Shown piece by piece: positions 15,544 to 23,929 of a DNA stretch of 34,033 nucleotides. Under the pieces are notes generated by a model, which did not search any database, was not told the DNA's origin, and worked only from the letters and a program-made list of their open reading frames with translations. The stretch's first letter is position 1. Each line of letters begins with the position of its first letter. The translations under genes and the position numbers were made by a program. Source of the DNA: Chitinophagaceae bacterium (GTDB lineage Bacteria > Bacteroidota > Bacteroidia > Chitinophagales > Chitinophagaceae); NCBI GenBank assembly GCA_014379965.1, contig JACMKU010000051.1:1-34033 (forward strand), read 5' to 3'.

Positions 15544-16011
15544 ATGGCGCTCATCTTCGAAACGGATCATTTCCTGGTTGAAGCCCCGGAGCAACCACTT
15601 GTGACGCGATTGGATGGCGGTCATATCACCATAACACCGAAGAAAAGGATAGGGGACCGGACGCAACTTTCAGCAGCATTGGCAAACGAGCTTATGTATC
15701 TCACGATACTTGTGGGAGAGGCAATGACGACCGGGTTGAACAACAGGGGTATTGACATCGGCAGGATCAATTACCAGGACAACGGAAATTGGGGAGTGTT
15801 CAAACCCGAGGGGCCGTATCTTCATTATCATTTGTATGGAAGGGCGCTCAGCGCAAAAGTGCACAAGTATGGGGAGGCATGTAACTTTCCCTTTCGCGAA
15901 ACTGGTTTCTATGATGAGTTTGAACCTTTGAATACCGAAGATATAAATGAGGTCAGGAAGCAGATTTTGTCGCTTCGGGAAAGCGAAAAGTATAAGGGTT
16001 GGCAATCATGA
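15544..16011 (+). CDS. HIT-like protein with a degenerate histidine triad
   Basis: 155 residues. The fold-level pattern fits the HIT superfamily: GGHITITPKKRIGDRTQLS resembles the early strand with the conserved proline and lysine/arginine, followed by a helix and NYQDNGNWGVFKPEGPYLHYHLYGR, where HIT proteins have HxHxH. Here the triad reads H-Y-H-L-Y, so the third His is replaced by Tyr. Classical members hydrolyse or transfer nucleotidyl groups (Ap4A hydrolase, Hint, GalT), with the middle His as nucleophile; that residue would be retained. The C-terminal extension of about 50 residues is not recognised. It sits 6 bases after the phosphonatase-like gene. Assignment is by motif pattern only. 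Confidence 0.6.
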   Translation: MALIFETDHFLVEAPEQPLVTRLDGGHITITPKKRIGDRTQLSAALANELMYLTILVGEAMTTGLNNRGIDIGRINYQDNGNWGVFKPEGPYLHYHLYGRALSAKVHKYGEACNFPFRETGFYDEFEPLNTEDINEVRKQILSLRESEKYKGWQS

Positions 16012-16038
16012 CGGCCATCTTTACATCAACACTCCACA

Positions 16039-16422
16039 ATGAGCCAACACATATCCAATATCTCCCTGATTGTAGATGATTATGACGAAGCAATCAGCTA
16101 TTTCACGCAGAAGCTACAGTTCACCTTGATCGAGGATACAGTATTGTCTGAAACGAAACGATGGGTAAGAGTAGCGCCACCAGGTTCGAAGGGTACGGCA
16201 TTATTACTCGCTAAGGGTTCAACCGAAGAGCAACTACGCCGTGTCGGCAACCAGACTGGAGGAAGGGTGTTCCTGTTTCTCCAAAGCGATGACTTCTGGA
16301 AAGATTATAATAGAATGTTGAAAGCAGGAGTGGTGTTTATCAGAAACCCGGTTGTCGAATCGTATGGAACTGTTGCGGTGTTTAAAGATCTTTATGGGAA
16401 TCTGTGGGATCTGGTGGGGTGA
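16039..16422 (+). CDS. VOC-family protein (glyoxalase/bleomycin-resistance fold)
   Basis: 127 residues, one VOC domain pair. Typical elements are SLIVDDYDEAISYFTQKLQF at the start, RWVRVAPPG, GGRVFLFLQSDDFWKDYNRM in the second half, and the closing VAVFKDLYGNLWDLVG. The family covers glyoxalase I, dioxygenases, epimerases and antibiotic-binding proteins. Here the usual first metal-ligand His is replaced by Ser9/Ile and the closing Glu by Asp (LWDLVG), so the metal site is uncertain. It is the last gene of the GHL10-HAD-HIT-VOC run (27 bases after the HIT-like gene) and ends at a GTTTAAC heptamer array. Confidence 0.85.
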   Translation: MSQHISNISLIVDDYDEAISYFTQKLQFTLIEDTVLSETKRWVRVAPPGSKGTALLLAKGSTEEQLRRVGNQTGGRVFLFLQSDDFWKDYNRMLKAGVVFIRNPVVESYGTVAVFKDLYGNLWDLVG

Positions 16423-16423
16423 T

Positions 16424-16455
16424 GTTCGTTTAACGTTTAAGGTTTAACGTTCTTC
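16424..16455 (+). repeat. Short heptamer array (word GTTTAAC) after the VOC-gene stop
   Basis: Three 7-base units, GTTTAAC, GTTTAAG, GTTTAAC (16428-16448), flanked on both sides by a diverged GTTC-containing unit. It starts within 6 bases of the TGA stop (16420-16422). No separate mirrored array is seen, although AACGTT makes the core partly self-complementary. The word resembles the octamer word at 31936-32073 but the phase is 7 rather than 8. Confidence 0.7.
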
Positions 16456-16565
16456 AATTCGAGCCTAATCTCATCTGTTGCATATGCTGTTTTTAGATTC
16501 TAATCATAATTAACCATAACCATCCTGAAAATCTGCGGTCAATTTTCTGTTATAAAAAAATACTC

Positions 16566-17462
16566 ATGAAAAAACCTACATCCTTTTTCATCCTTCTCAC
16601 TTGCTTACTCTTCATCTCCTGCAATCAAAAGTCAGAAACCGACGCGTCGGAGGAGTGGGTACAACTTTTCAATAAGAAGGATCTTGAGGGTTGGGATCTA
16701 AAAATCACTAAGCATCCGCTCAATGAGAATCTTTACAATACATTTTCTGTAAAAGACAGTCTGCTGAGGGTGGATTATAGCGGTTACCCAAAGTTTGATG
16801 GGGAATTTGGTCATCTCTATTATAAACAACCTTTTTCCTGGTACAGGATACGTATCGAATACAGGTTCACAGGGAAACAACTCCAGGGCGGCCCCGACTA
16901 CGCCTATCTCAATGGCGGGGTGATGCTCCATTCACAATCGGCCTCATCGGTCGGCAAAGACCAGGCATTTCCAATTTCACTAGAGATGCAATTCCTGGCG
17001 AGCGATGAACAGAAAAAGAGGCCTACGGGCAACCTTTGTACACCCGGAACAGAAGTGAGCATTAAAGGACATATCGTGGATGACCATTGCATTAATGCAA
17101 GTTCACCTTCCTATCCCGCAGACATGTGGGTGACTGCCGAAGCAATCGTCATGGGTGATTCCATAATTCAACACATCATCAACGATAGTGTCGTGCTCAC
17201 CTATGAAAAGACTCATATCGGCGGTGGACTAATCAGCCCCTCATTCAGTTGGGCCCGCGGTGGTTTCGGAGCTGACTCCGCACAATGGCTTCAAAAGAGC
17301 GGAACCTCGCTAGGTGAGGGTTATATCGCCCTGCAGGCAGAAAGCCATCCGATAGAGTTCCGAAAAGTAGAATTGTTGAATCTAAAGGGTTGTATGGATC
17401 CGAAGGCGCTGAATTTTAAACCCTATTATTTAAAGGCGGATAATGCGCAGTGTAAGTATTGA
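16566..17462 (+). CDS. DUF1080 (3-keto-disaccharide hydrolase-like) lipoprotein
   Basis: 298 residues. Lipobox LLFISC places the lipidated Cys at C19. The body matches DUF1080, a concanavalin-like beta-sandwich: WVQLFNKKDLEGWDLKI, the GEFGHLYYKQPFSWYRIRIEYRF strand, NGGVMLHSQS, ISLEMQFLAS and YIALQAESHPIEFRKVELLNL at the end. Related domains are reported as 3-keto-glycoside hydrolases or carbohydrate-binding modules. After the domain, the last 25 residues carry a two-Cys motif, GCMDPKALNF then ADNAQC, of the type GC(T/M)DPxAxNYxxxAxxxxxxC found at the ends of Bacteroidota surface proteins; a structural or anchoring role is possible. The gene stands alone, followed by a palindrome and a hairpin terminator. 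Confidence 0.87.
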   Translation: MKKPTSFFILLTCLLFISCNQKSETDASEEWVQLFNKKDLEGWDLKITKHPLNENLYNTFSVKDSLLRVDYSGYPKFDGEFGHLYYKQPFSWYRIRIEYRFTGKQLQGGPDYAYLNGGVMLHSQSASSVGKDQAFPISLEMQFLASDEQKKRPTGNLCTPGTEVSIKGHIVDDHCINASSPSYPADMWVTAEAIVMGDSIIQHIINDSVVLTYEKTHIGGGLISPSFSWARGGFGADSAQWLQKSGTSLGEGYIALQAESHPIEFRKVELLNLKGCMDPKALNFKPYYLKADNAQCKY

Positions 17463-17466
17463 TTTG

Positions 17467-17501
17467 CGCGTCCTCATTGCGAGCGAAGCGTAGCAAACGC
17501 G
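17467..17501. repeat. REP-like palindrome after the DUF1080 gene
   Basis: An outer stem CGCGT/ACGCG (17467-17471 and 17497-17501) encloses an inner imperfect stem TTGC ... GCAA around GCGAAGCG. The core ATTGCGAGCGAAGCG resembles a short palindromic word seen in many bacterial genomes. It begins five bases after the stop codon. Confidence 0.45.
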
Positions 17502-17580
17502 TAACTCTACTACCCCCGTTAGTAAATTTCCAGCTTCATCATTGTAATAAACCCATTGCCGCTGCGTTTTGAGAGAGGCG

Positions 17581-17605
17581 ATCCCCGAATTCCGGGATTT
17601 TTTTT
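17581..17605 (+). terminator. Probable intrinsic terminator
   Basis: Stem ATCCC/GGGAT (17581-17585 and 17594-17598) with an 8-base loop, followed directly by a run of eight T (17598-17605). The stem is short, but the T-run is good. It would end transcription of the DUF1080 gene, 119 bases after its stop, ahead of the lipoprotein gene at 17668. Confidence 0.55.
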
Positions 17606-17667
17606 GCAATCTTAAACCTTGTTAGGCCCACAAAGTCTATTCGAGCTAATAATAACTAATCAACTTT

Positions 17668-18594
17668 ATGAAAAAACAGATCCTGTACCTTTCGACTTTT
17701 GTCCTTCTCGTAACAATTTCATCATGTAAGAAGGGCCCAGATGAACCCACTACAAACGGAAATGAGATGGCCGCTCACACTGAAGACCAATCACGTTTCT
17801 CTGCAGAAATGGATGCCGTAGCAAATGACGCAAACCTCGCTATCGAATCATCAACATCGTTTACGGGAAGACTCCAGGATATCCAGGGTCTTATTTGCGA
17901 TGCCACAATCGACGTTAACAGTGCGACTAACCCGATGACGGTGACAATCACCTATAGTGGTACCAACTGCCTAAACGGACGTATCAGAACAGGTGTCGTT
18001 GTACTGTCGATGGAACAAGGCACTCAATGGAAGAACGCAGGAGCGGTGATTTCAGCAAGTTTCCAAAATTTGAAGATCACACGTATTGCTGATGGTAAGA
18101 GTATTACTATCAATGGTACCCAACTTTACACTAATGAGAGTGGCGGACTTCTTGTCAATCTGGCAACAGCCGGTACCATTACCCATACTATCGTCAGCCC
18201 AGGCTTGTCCATTAAGTTCGACAATGGCTCGCAGCGTGATTGGCAAGTAGCAAAAAGAAGAGTTTTTACCTATAACCATGGTGCTGTCATCACAACGACG
18301 GGCATGCATGTCGATAGCAGCTCTTTACACATTGCAGAATGGGGAACTAATCGCTTCGGTGGCGAGTTTACTACATCCACTACTGCACCCATTGTCGTAA
18401 GGCAGGATTGTAACTTCAGGATAACCTCTGGAGCTATTCTCCACACTACGTCAGCGGCGACTGCTACTGTGACTTTTGGTCTTGATGTGACAGGCGCTCC
18501 AACGTCCTGCCCAGGTGTCGGCGGCCATTACTATTATAAACTCATCTGGTCCGGTGCAAATGGCGCGAGCTTCGGATTGATTTTACCGTATTAA
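17668..18594 (+). CDS. Lipoprotein of unknown function
   Basis: 308 residues. The N-terminus is a lipoprotein signal with lipobox TISSC (C20) followed by KKG, so it is anchored in the envelope. The rest is rich in Thr, Ser and Gly with alternating hydrophobic residues, suggesting an all-beta secreted fold (VTITYSGTNC, GVVVLSM, ITINGTQLYTN, HYYYKLIWSG). Four Cys in the mature part could form disulfides. I do not recognise a family; it resembles hypothetical lipoproteins that occur in many Bacteroidota genomes. It is alone between two terminators. Confidence 0.75.
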   Translation: MKKQILYLSTFVLLVTISSCKKGPDEPTTNGNEMAAHTEDQSRFSAEMDAVANDANLAIESSTSFTGRLQDIQGLICDATIDVNSATNPMTVTITYSGTNCLNGRIRTGVVVLSMEQGTQWKNAGAVISASFQNLKITRIADGKSITINGTQLYTNESGGLLVNLATAGTITHTIVSPGLSIKFDNGSQRDWQVAKRRVFTYNHGAVITTTGMHVDSSSLHIAEWGTNRFGGEFTTSTTAPIVVRQDCNFRITSGAILHTTSAATATVTFGLDVTGAPTSCPGVGGHYYYKLIWSGANGASFGLILPY

Positions 18595-18609
18595 TGAATG
18601 AATCGTCCT

Positions 18610-18646
18610 AAAAAAAAGCCGCCTTTGACCAGGCGGCTTTTTTTTT
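18610..18646. terminator. Strong bidirectional intrinsic terminator
   Basis: Perfect 8-pair stem AGCCGCCT/AGGCGGCT (18617-18624 and 18631-18638), 6-base loop, A-run before (18610-18617) and T-run after (18638-18646). It sits between the convergent lipoprotein gene and the large T9SS gene and would serve both. Confidence 0.95.
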
Positions 18647-18662
18647 GAAAAAGATTTCAGCA

Positions 18663-21600
18663 TCATAGTTTGATAAACCTGATCACTGCAGGAGCTCCAA
18701 GTTTTCTCGTAAGCACCGCTACATACGTACCGGGTCTGAGTCTGGTTATATTGATCGTGACTCTCGTTTGGTTACGGACCGAATAGTTTCCCATCACCAG
18801 ACTTCCATCGCCACTCACGATTCGAATTGATTGCCATTGATCGGCAAGTCTCAATGTGTCGATGATGAGTTTGTCGGTTGCAGGATTGGGGTATGCGGCA
18901 ATACCTATCGAGCTGGCAGCTACCGGATCGATTGCGGTAATGACTAGCGTAATTTCATTCGAATTTTCAACACACGTTCCCTCGATTCCCCTCACCCTAT
19001 ATTTTCCGCTCACTGTTGCAGCATACGTTGTGCCCACAGCAACCGGCACCACATTGTTCCAGGTATTAGTTGCATCCTGAAGCTGCCAAGTATATGTGGC
19101 CGAAGGATCAGGGTTGCTGACTGTAAGATTATTGTTGTTCGAAGTAATCACTGGAATCGCCAGCTGGCCTATGATCGTTGTGGTAGTGTCGGTATTCGTA
19201 GACACTCCGCATGGCACGGCGACCGGCGGTGTGACCTTGAAAAAATACTTTCTTGTGCTTCCGGTAGAGTACTGCAACTGGAATATTGTAGGAATGCCGA
19301 GATAGTTAAAACTGAACCTGGCAGCATATGGTCCTCCATCAATACTCTCCCAAATTTCCACAGTCGAATTGAATGGCACCGGGTTCGTTTCCGTAAATGT
19401 GACCCTGAAAATATCATTAGCACAAACTGCCGCAGGCGATGACGCCGTTCCCCTTGGGGTGACGATTGGATTCACTACGAGATTGGTAACTGCGCCTGCA
19501 CCTCCATCTACTATATTTCTGTATTGATATCCATTCCATGAAATCGGCGTTCCTGAAATCTGTAGCGTCATTGTGCCTGCGCCTGAGTAGTTAGTATTAT
19601 TGACAACATCTACAAAACCATTTCCTGTATTGACCTGCCACTTGTAGGTAGTGCCGGTTGCGGAGGAGATGGAGGTATTTGATCCTTGACATACGTTTAG
19701 TACTTGTTCTCCCACCTGGCTCCTGAAGATGGATATCTTATTGTCCGCGCCATTCGCCACCGCCAGATCAGGTTTTCCATCGCCCTCAAGGTCGCCGATC
19801 GCCGACGTGTATAACCAATTATAGGTGACCTGGGTGGTAAATATCACCCTTGCCGCGAACGAAACAGTACCCGGTGTACTTGTATTGCGGTTGATGAAGA
19901 CTTGCTTTTCGCTATTCATGATCAGGATATCAGGCTTACCATCGCCATCCAACTGCCCCGCGGTAAGATGAAGCGAGGTCGATTCAGCGTCAAAATCCAC
20001 CTTTGGAGCAAAGGAAATATTTCCGGTGGTACTTGTATTACGAATTACGGAGAAAGTCGTTGCCGTTGACGCGGTCACATCCGGCTTATTATCTCCATCA
20101 ATATCCGCCAGTGAAATGGATTGAGTTGTCACGGGTGTGGTGAGGACTGGTTGTATTGTAAAAATCATATCGCTGAGCGTACTTGTATTCTTCCACACGA
20201 GTACTCCATTACTCGCAGGAATGTTGGCAGCGAGGTCAACCTTTCCATCATTATCCAGGTCTGCATTATGTAGATCGAATGCAATGTTTGGTGCGGTGAA
20301 ATTAACACTTGGGGCGAAGGCGATGCTCCCATCTTGTCCAGTATTTTTATATACTGAGATGACAGGGTTTAGCCCGAGAAAATCCATGTTCGTCAGCGCG
20401 AGATCAGGCTTTGCGTCACCATTGAAATCTCCAATGGTGATTCCGCGCGTACCATAAGTCGATGGGAAATCAACTCGTGGAGCAAACGATATAGCACCTA
20501 CCGTACTTGTATTCCGGAATACGGATACTACATCCCCCCAATTACCCATCACGATATCGGGCTTTCCATCACTGTTTACGTCGCCAACCGCGACGATAAG
20601 TAATGCATTGGTACCAAGTCCTGAAATTACAGGCGCTACAGGTGCAAACGAGACATTGCTATTAGCGCTGGTATTTCTAAGTGTCGATATCGAACCGGAA
20701 AAATAGTTGCCCGTGATGATATCGGACTTCCCATCACCATCGAGGTCAGCGAGGAAGACACTTCTGGGGTCTTCATGCGTGTCGAATGCACCCTTCCATT
20801 TGAACGATGATGTTGTGATTCCGGCGCCCCCATCAGGAAAGGAGAGTTTGAATGGTCGGCTGGAGTACGTGGTATGATTATTAACAGTGACTGATACAGG
20901 TTTCATGGTAGTTCCGCCAGGTACAACCATTGTCAATGACGTTGTTGTCGAGGCAACTACAGTTCCTCTTACCGCACCAAAAAACACGATGTTGCCAGAC
21001 GGGTCGCTACGGAAGTTAGTGCCTGTAATAGTGATCGAAGTACCCGCAGGACCTGAATCAGGAGTAAACGAGGTGATGGTTGGTGGAGGGAAGTCGAAGG
21101 CTGATGTAGATATAGCGATTCCTCCGGGCGTGGTCACTGCCACACTGCCGCTCGCCCCTTCAGCTACTATGGCAGTGATGCTGGTGCCGCTATTTACTGT
21201 GAATGAACTTACAGCCACACCGCCAATGCTAACTGTTGATACGGCAATAAAATTTGTACCGGTGATCGAAACGCTCGTGCCTATACCTCCGTTGCTTGGC
21301 GTAAAGGATGAAATCGTTGGTGGAGGATAATACGTGTACCCTGCAAGTGTCCCTGTTCCAAACGCGTTAGTGACACTGACATTTCCTGATGATCCTGAAG
21401 CAACGGTTGCTGTGATACTAACATCGGAATTAATTATGAATGATGCTGCTGGCGTTCCCCCAAAACTAACAGCGGTAGTTCCTGTGAAATATTTTCCTGT
21501 GATAGTGATGACTCCGGCCATACCACTGAACGTAGGAGTGAATGAACTTACTGTAGGAGGAGAGTTGAATGTAAACCCGCTTAGTTTTCCCTCGCCGTAA

Positions 21601-23279
21601 GTATTTCTCACGATCACGTCACCTGATGCGCCGGTACCCACGACTGCTGTGATGGTAGTTGAATTCACCACGGTGAACGATGCCGCAGTGATTCCCCCGA
21701 AACTCACGAACGTTGCCCCTGTAAAATTCACGCCCGTGATCGTCACCGTAGCCCCGGAAGCGGCAGCTGTCGGGTTCAGAGAGATAATATGCGGCTCATT
21801 TACCTTATTTCGCAAAACTGAAAGAGAGTTGCTAGCACTGTTCGTGACTACGATGTCCTGCTTCCCGTCCATGTCGAGATCACCGAGTGCCACGCGATAA
21901 GGCGATGAAGCGAAGAGCGCGACGCTACCTCCCAATGCGATTGTCCCTGTTGTACTCGAATTCTTAAGTACAGAAATATAACTGGAAGGACCCGTTACTG
22001 CCAGGTCGGGCTTGGCATCACCATCCAGGTCACCTAATACCACGCTCAATGGTCCCTCTGTAAAACCACTCACACCGAAGTTCACTCTCGCTGCGAATGA
22101 AATACTTCCCGCGGCTGCGCTGGTGTTGCGCAGAACAGAAACATTTTGATTAGAATAATTAACGAAACTGATTTCTTGTTTCCCATCTCCGTCCAGGTCG
22201 CCGATAGCAAGATCGTGAGGGTTATTGCCTGTGGCAAAATCAACCTTCGTCGCGAAAGAGATCGTGCCCGGCGTGCTCGTGTTTCTGAACACCGATAGGT
22301 TATTCGACAATTGATTCGTAACTGCAAGATCTACCTTGCCATCATTGTCGACATCACCCGCCGCTACACTATACGGTGCGAGATTAGTGATGAACTCCAC
22401 CTTTGCAGCGAATGAAATGTTACCGACTGATGAAGTGTTGCGGAGGATCGAAACAGTGTTGTTTGTAAAATTTGAGAGCACAAGGTCGGGTCGGCCATCG
22501 CCATCGATATCCCGGGCCAACAAAGTATACGGGCTACTTCCTGATGCATATGTTAATGGGGCGCCGAAAGTTAATACTCCCGGTGTACTATTATTCTTAA
22601 AAATGGAGATGTTCCCACTGTTATTGATATAACTCGCAGCCAGGTCTGGTTTGCCATCGCCATCAAAGTCAGCTGAGGCTAAACCCGTTCCGAAGTCACC
22701 GATAGGAACATCAACCCTTGGCCCCAATACAAGATTACCAATGTTGGACGCATTCCTCCAGATGGTGATAGAAGACGCCGGCACGTTGCCATTGCTCACT
22801 GCAGCCAATTCAGGCTTGCCATCATTATCGAGGTCCATCACAAGCACGCTTCGGGGTGAAGGACCAGTGGCATAATCGATACGTTGTTCAAAAGAATAAC
22901 CTGCAAGCGCGCTGGCTCCTGCAAAACTTACATGAAATGGTTTTGATGAATAAGCGGTGAGACCGCCTGTAGTGACTGATATTGGCAGACTCGAAATGCC
23001 AGCTGGTACTGTTACGGTGAGGGAGGTCGAAGATGCAGTTGTAACCGTAGCCTTAACTGATCCGAAGAAGACAATATTGTTAGCCAAAGTGGCGCTGAAA
23101 TTATTTCCTGTGATCGTGACGCTCGTCCCAATTGGTCCCGACTCAGGCGAGAACGACTGGATTATTGGTTGGCCAGAAACGAAAAAAGGCGCTAAGAAAA
23201 TAATGGCAATTAGAACAAATCTGGCAGGATTCCAGGAGCACAACCAGTAGGGTCTGGTTGTCACACAGTTAATTCTCAT
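18663..23279 (-). CDS. Large secreted protein: TIG and FG-GAP/VCBS propellers with T9SS type A sorting domain
   Basis: 1538 residues from the ATG at 23279 (the frame opens at a TTG at 23354, rejected). A signal peptide ends FLAPFFVSGQ. Domain order: IPT/TIG at about 38-122; seven FG-GAP repeats at about 130-492, each with a calcium-type motif such as DFDGDGKPDL; three short TIG domains at about 495-728; a long TIG at about 728-815; seven more FG-GAP repeats at about 820-1180; an Ig-like region with paired Cys; and a type A T9SS sorting domain from about 1465 (AAYPNPATDKLIIDT, LRPGTYVAVLTRK). Seven repeats of about 53 residues fit a seven-bladed integrin-like propeller, so there are probably two. 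Secreted, calcium-binding and likely adhesive; ligand unknown. Confidence 0.9.
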   Translation of the reverse strand: MRINCVTTRPYWLCSWNPARFVLIAIIFLAPFFVSGQPIIQSFSPESGPIGTSVTITGNNFSATLANNIVFFGSVKATVTTASSTSLTVTVPAGISSLPISVTTGGLTAYSSKPFHVSFAGASALAGYSFEQRIDYATGPSPRSVLVMDLDNDGKPELAAVSNGNVPASSITIWRNASNIGNLVLGPRVDVPIGDFGTGLASADFDGDGKPDLAASYINNSGNISIFKNNSTPGVLTFGAPLTYASGSSPYTLLARDIDGDGRPDLVLSNFTNNTVSILRNTSSVGNISFAAKVEFITNLAPYSVAAGDVDNDGKVDLAVTNQLSNNLSVFRNTSTPGTISFATKVDFATGNNPHDLAIGDLDGDGKQEISFVNYSNQNVSVLRNTSAAAGSISFAARVNFGVSGFTEGPLSVVLGDLDGDAKPDLAVTGPSSYISVLKNSSTTGTIALGGSVALFASSPYRVALGDLDMDGKQDIVVTNSASNSLSVLRNKVNEPHIISLNPTAAASGATVTITGVNFTGATFVSFGGITAASFTVVNSTTITAVVGTGASGDVIVRNTYGEGKLSGFTFNSPPTVSSFTPTFSGMAGVITITGKYFTGTTAVSFGGTPAASFIINSDVSITATVASGSSGNVSVTNAFGTGTLAGYTYYPPPTISSFTPSNGGIGTSVSITGTNFIAVSTVSIGGVAVSSFTVNSGTSITAIVAEGASGSVAVTTPGGIAISTSAFDFPPPTITSFTPDSGPAGTSITITGTNFRSDPSGNIVFFGAVRGTVVASTTTSLTMVVPGGTTMKPVSVTVNNHTTYSSRPFKLSFPDGGAGITTSSFKWKGAFDTHEDPRSVFLADLDGDGKSDIITGNYFSGSISTLRNTSANSNVSFAPVAPVISGLGTNALLIVAVGDVNSDGKPDIVMGNWGDVVSVFRNTSTVGAISFAPRVDFPSTYGTRGITIGDFNGDAKPDLALTNMDFLGLNPVISVYKNTGQDGSIAFAPSVNFTAPNIAFDLHNADLDNDGKVDLAANIPASNGVLVWKNTSTLSDMIFTIQPVLTTPVTTQSISLADIDGDNKPDVTASTATTFSVIRNTSTTGNISFAPKVDFDAESTSLHLTAGQLDGDGKPDILIMNSEKQVFINRNTSTPGTVSFAARVIFTTQVTYNWLYTSAIGDLEGDGKPDLAVANGADNKISIFRSQVGEQVLNVCQGSNTSISSATGTTYKWQVNTGNGFVDVVNNTNYSGAGTMTLQISGTPISWNGYQYRNIVDGGAGAVTNLVVNPIVTPRGTASSPAAVCANDIFRVTFTETNPVPFNSTVEIWESIDGGPYAARFSFNYLGIPTIFQLQYSTGSTRKYFFKVTPPVAVPCGVSTNTDTTTTIIGQLAIPVITSNNNNLTVSNPDPSATYTWQLQDATNTWNNVVPVAVGTTYAATVSGKYRVRGIEGTCVENSNEITLVITAIDPVAASSIGIAAYPNPATDKLIIDTLRLADQWQSIRIVSGDGSLVMGNYSVRNQTRVTINITRLRPGTYVAVLTRKLGAPAVIRFIKL

Positions 23280-23464
23280 GTTGATAAGGTTAATGATGGC
23301 TTTCGTGTTTCTTTCCACAGCTAGAAACGGTCTCAAGATAATACTTAAACTCAAAAATCCTACCTCTCAAATAATCCATTCGACTGGCCAGGTAATGATC
23401 CTTTTTTCCTAATTATTTTCATATGCAGTTGCGGGAATTTATCTTGCGTGGTTAAATTCAAACA

Positions 23465-23908
23465 ATGATCATTCGCCAGGCTCACGTTAGTGATATTCCA
23501 CAGATACAGCGGGTAAGAAATGCCGTGACTGAAAACACACTTTCCGATCCTGCGCTTGTGCCGGATAAAGATGTAGAAGATTATATTCTTAATCGTGGAC
23601 GAGGATGGGTCTGCACGCTTGGTGGGAATGTAGTCGGCTTTGCGATCGTTTCGCTAACGGATTTCAATGTATGGGCATTGTTCGTACAGCCGGGTTATGA
23701 TAAGAAGGGGATTGGTAAGTTGTTACACGACGAGATGATAGATTGGTATTTCTCGCAGACCTCATCCAACCTCTGGCTTGGCACGGCGCCGAATACCCGT
23801 GCAGAGAATTTTTATCGAAAGGCCGGCTGGAGAGAGACTGGTGTTCATGGCAAAGGCGAGATAAAATTTGAAATGACTGCGAATGCCTGGAAGATGCGAG
23901 GAGAATAA
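23465..23908 (+). CDS. GNAT-family N-acetyltransferase
   Basis: 147 residues, the usual single GNAT domain. It starts IIRQAHVSDIPQIQRVRNAV, and the acetyl-CoA-binding motif A is ALFVQPGYDKKGIGKLLHDE (the Q-x-x-G-x-G pyrophosphate loop in KKGIGK). The final strand region TRAENFYRKAGWRETG is characteristic (FYxKxGW). It would transfer acetyl from acetyl-CoA to an amine of a small molecule or protein; acceptor unknown. It lies 21 bases before an MFS transporter on the same strand, an arrangement sometimes seen in resistance or export pairs, though no specific drug is indicated. Confidence 0.9.
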   Translation: MIIRQAHVSDIPQIQRVRNAVTENTLSDPALVPDKDVEDYILNRGRGWVCTLGGNVVGFAIVSLTDFNVWALFVQPGYDKKGIGKLLHDEMIDWYFSQTSSNLWLGTAPNTRAENFYRKAGWRETGVHGKGEIKFEMTANAWKMRGE

Positions 23909-23929
23909 AAATGGTATAACCGACTAACT

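Noticed and set aside
20887..21600. Long open frames on the plus strand opposite the T9SS protein
   Set aside because: They are antisense shadows of Thr/Val/Gly-rich TIG repeats; low-complexity Val/Pro/Thr composition and no recognisable domain.
23280..23354. TTG start extending the T9SS propeller protein
   Set aside because: It would put 25 residues before a signal peptide; the ATG at 23279 fits a normal signal sequence.
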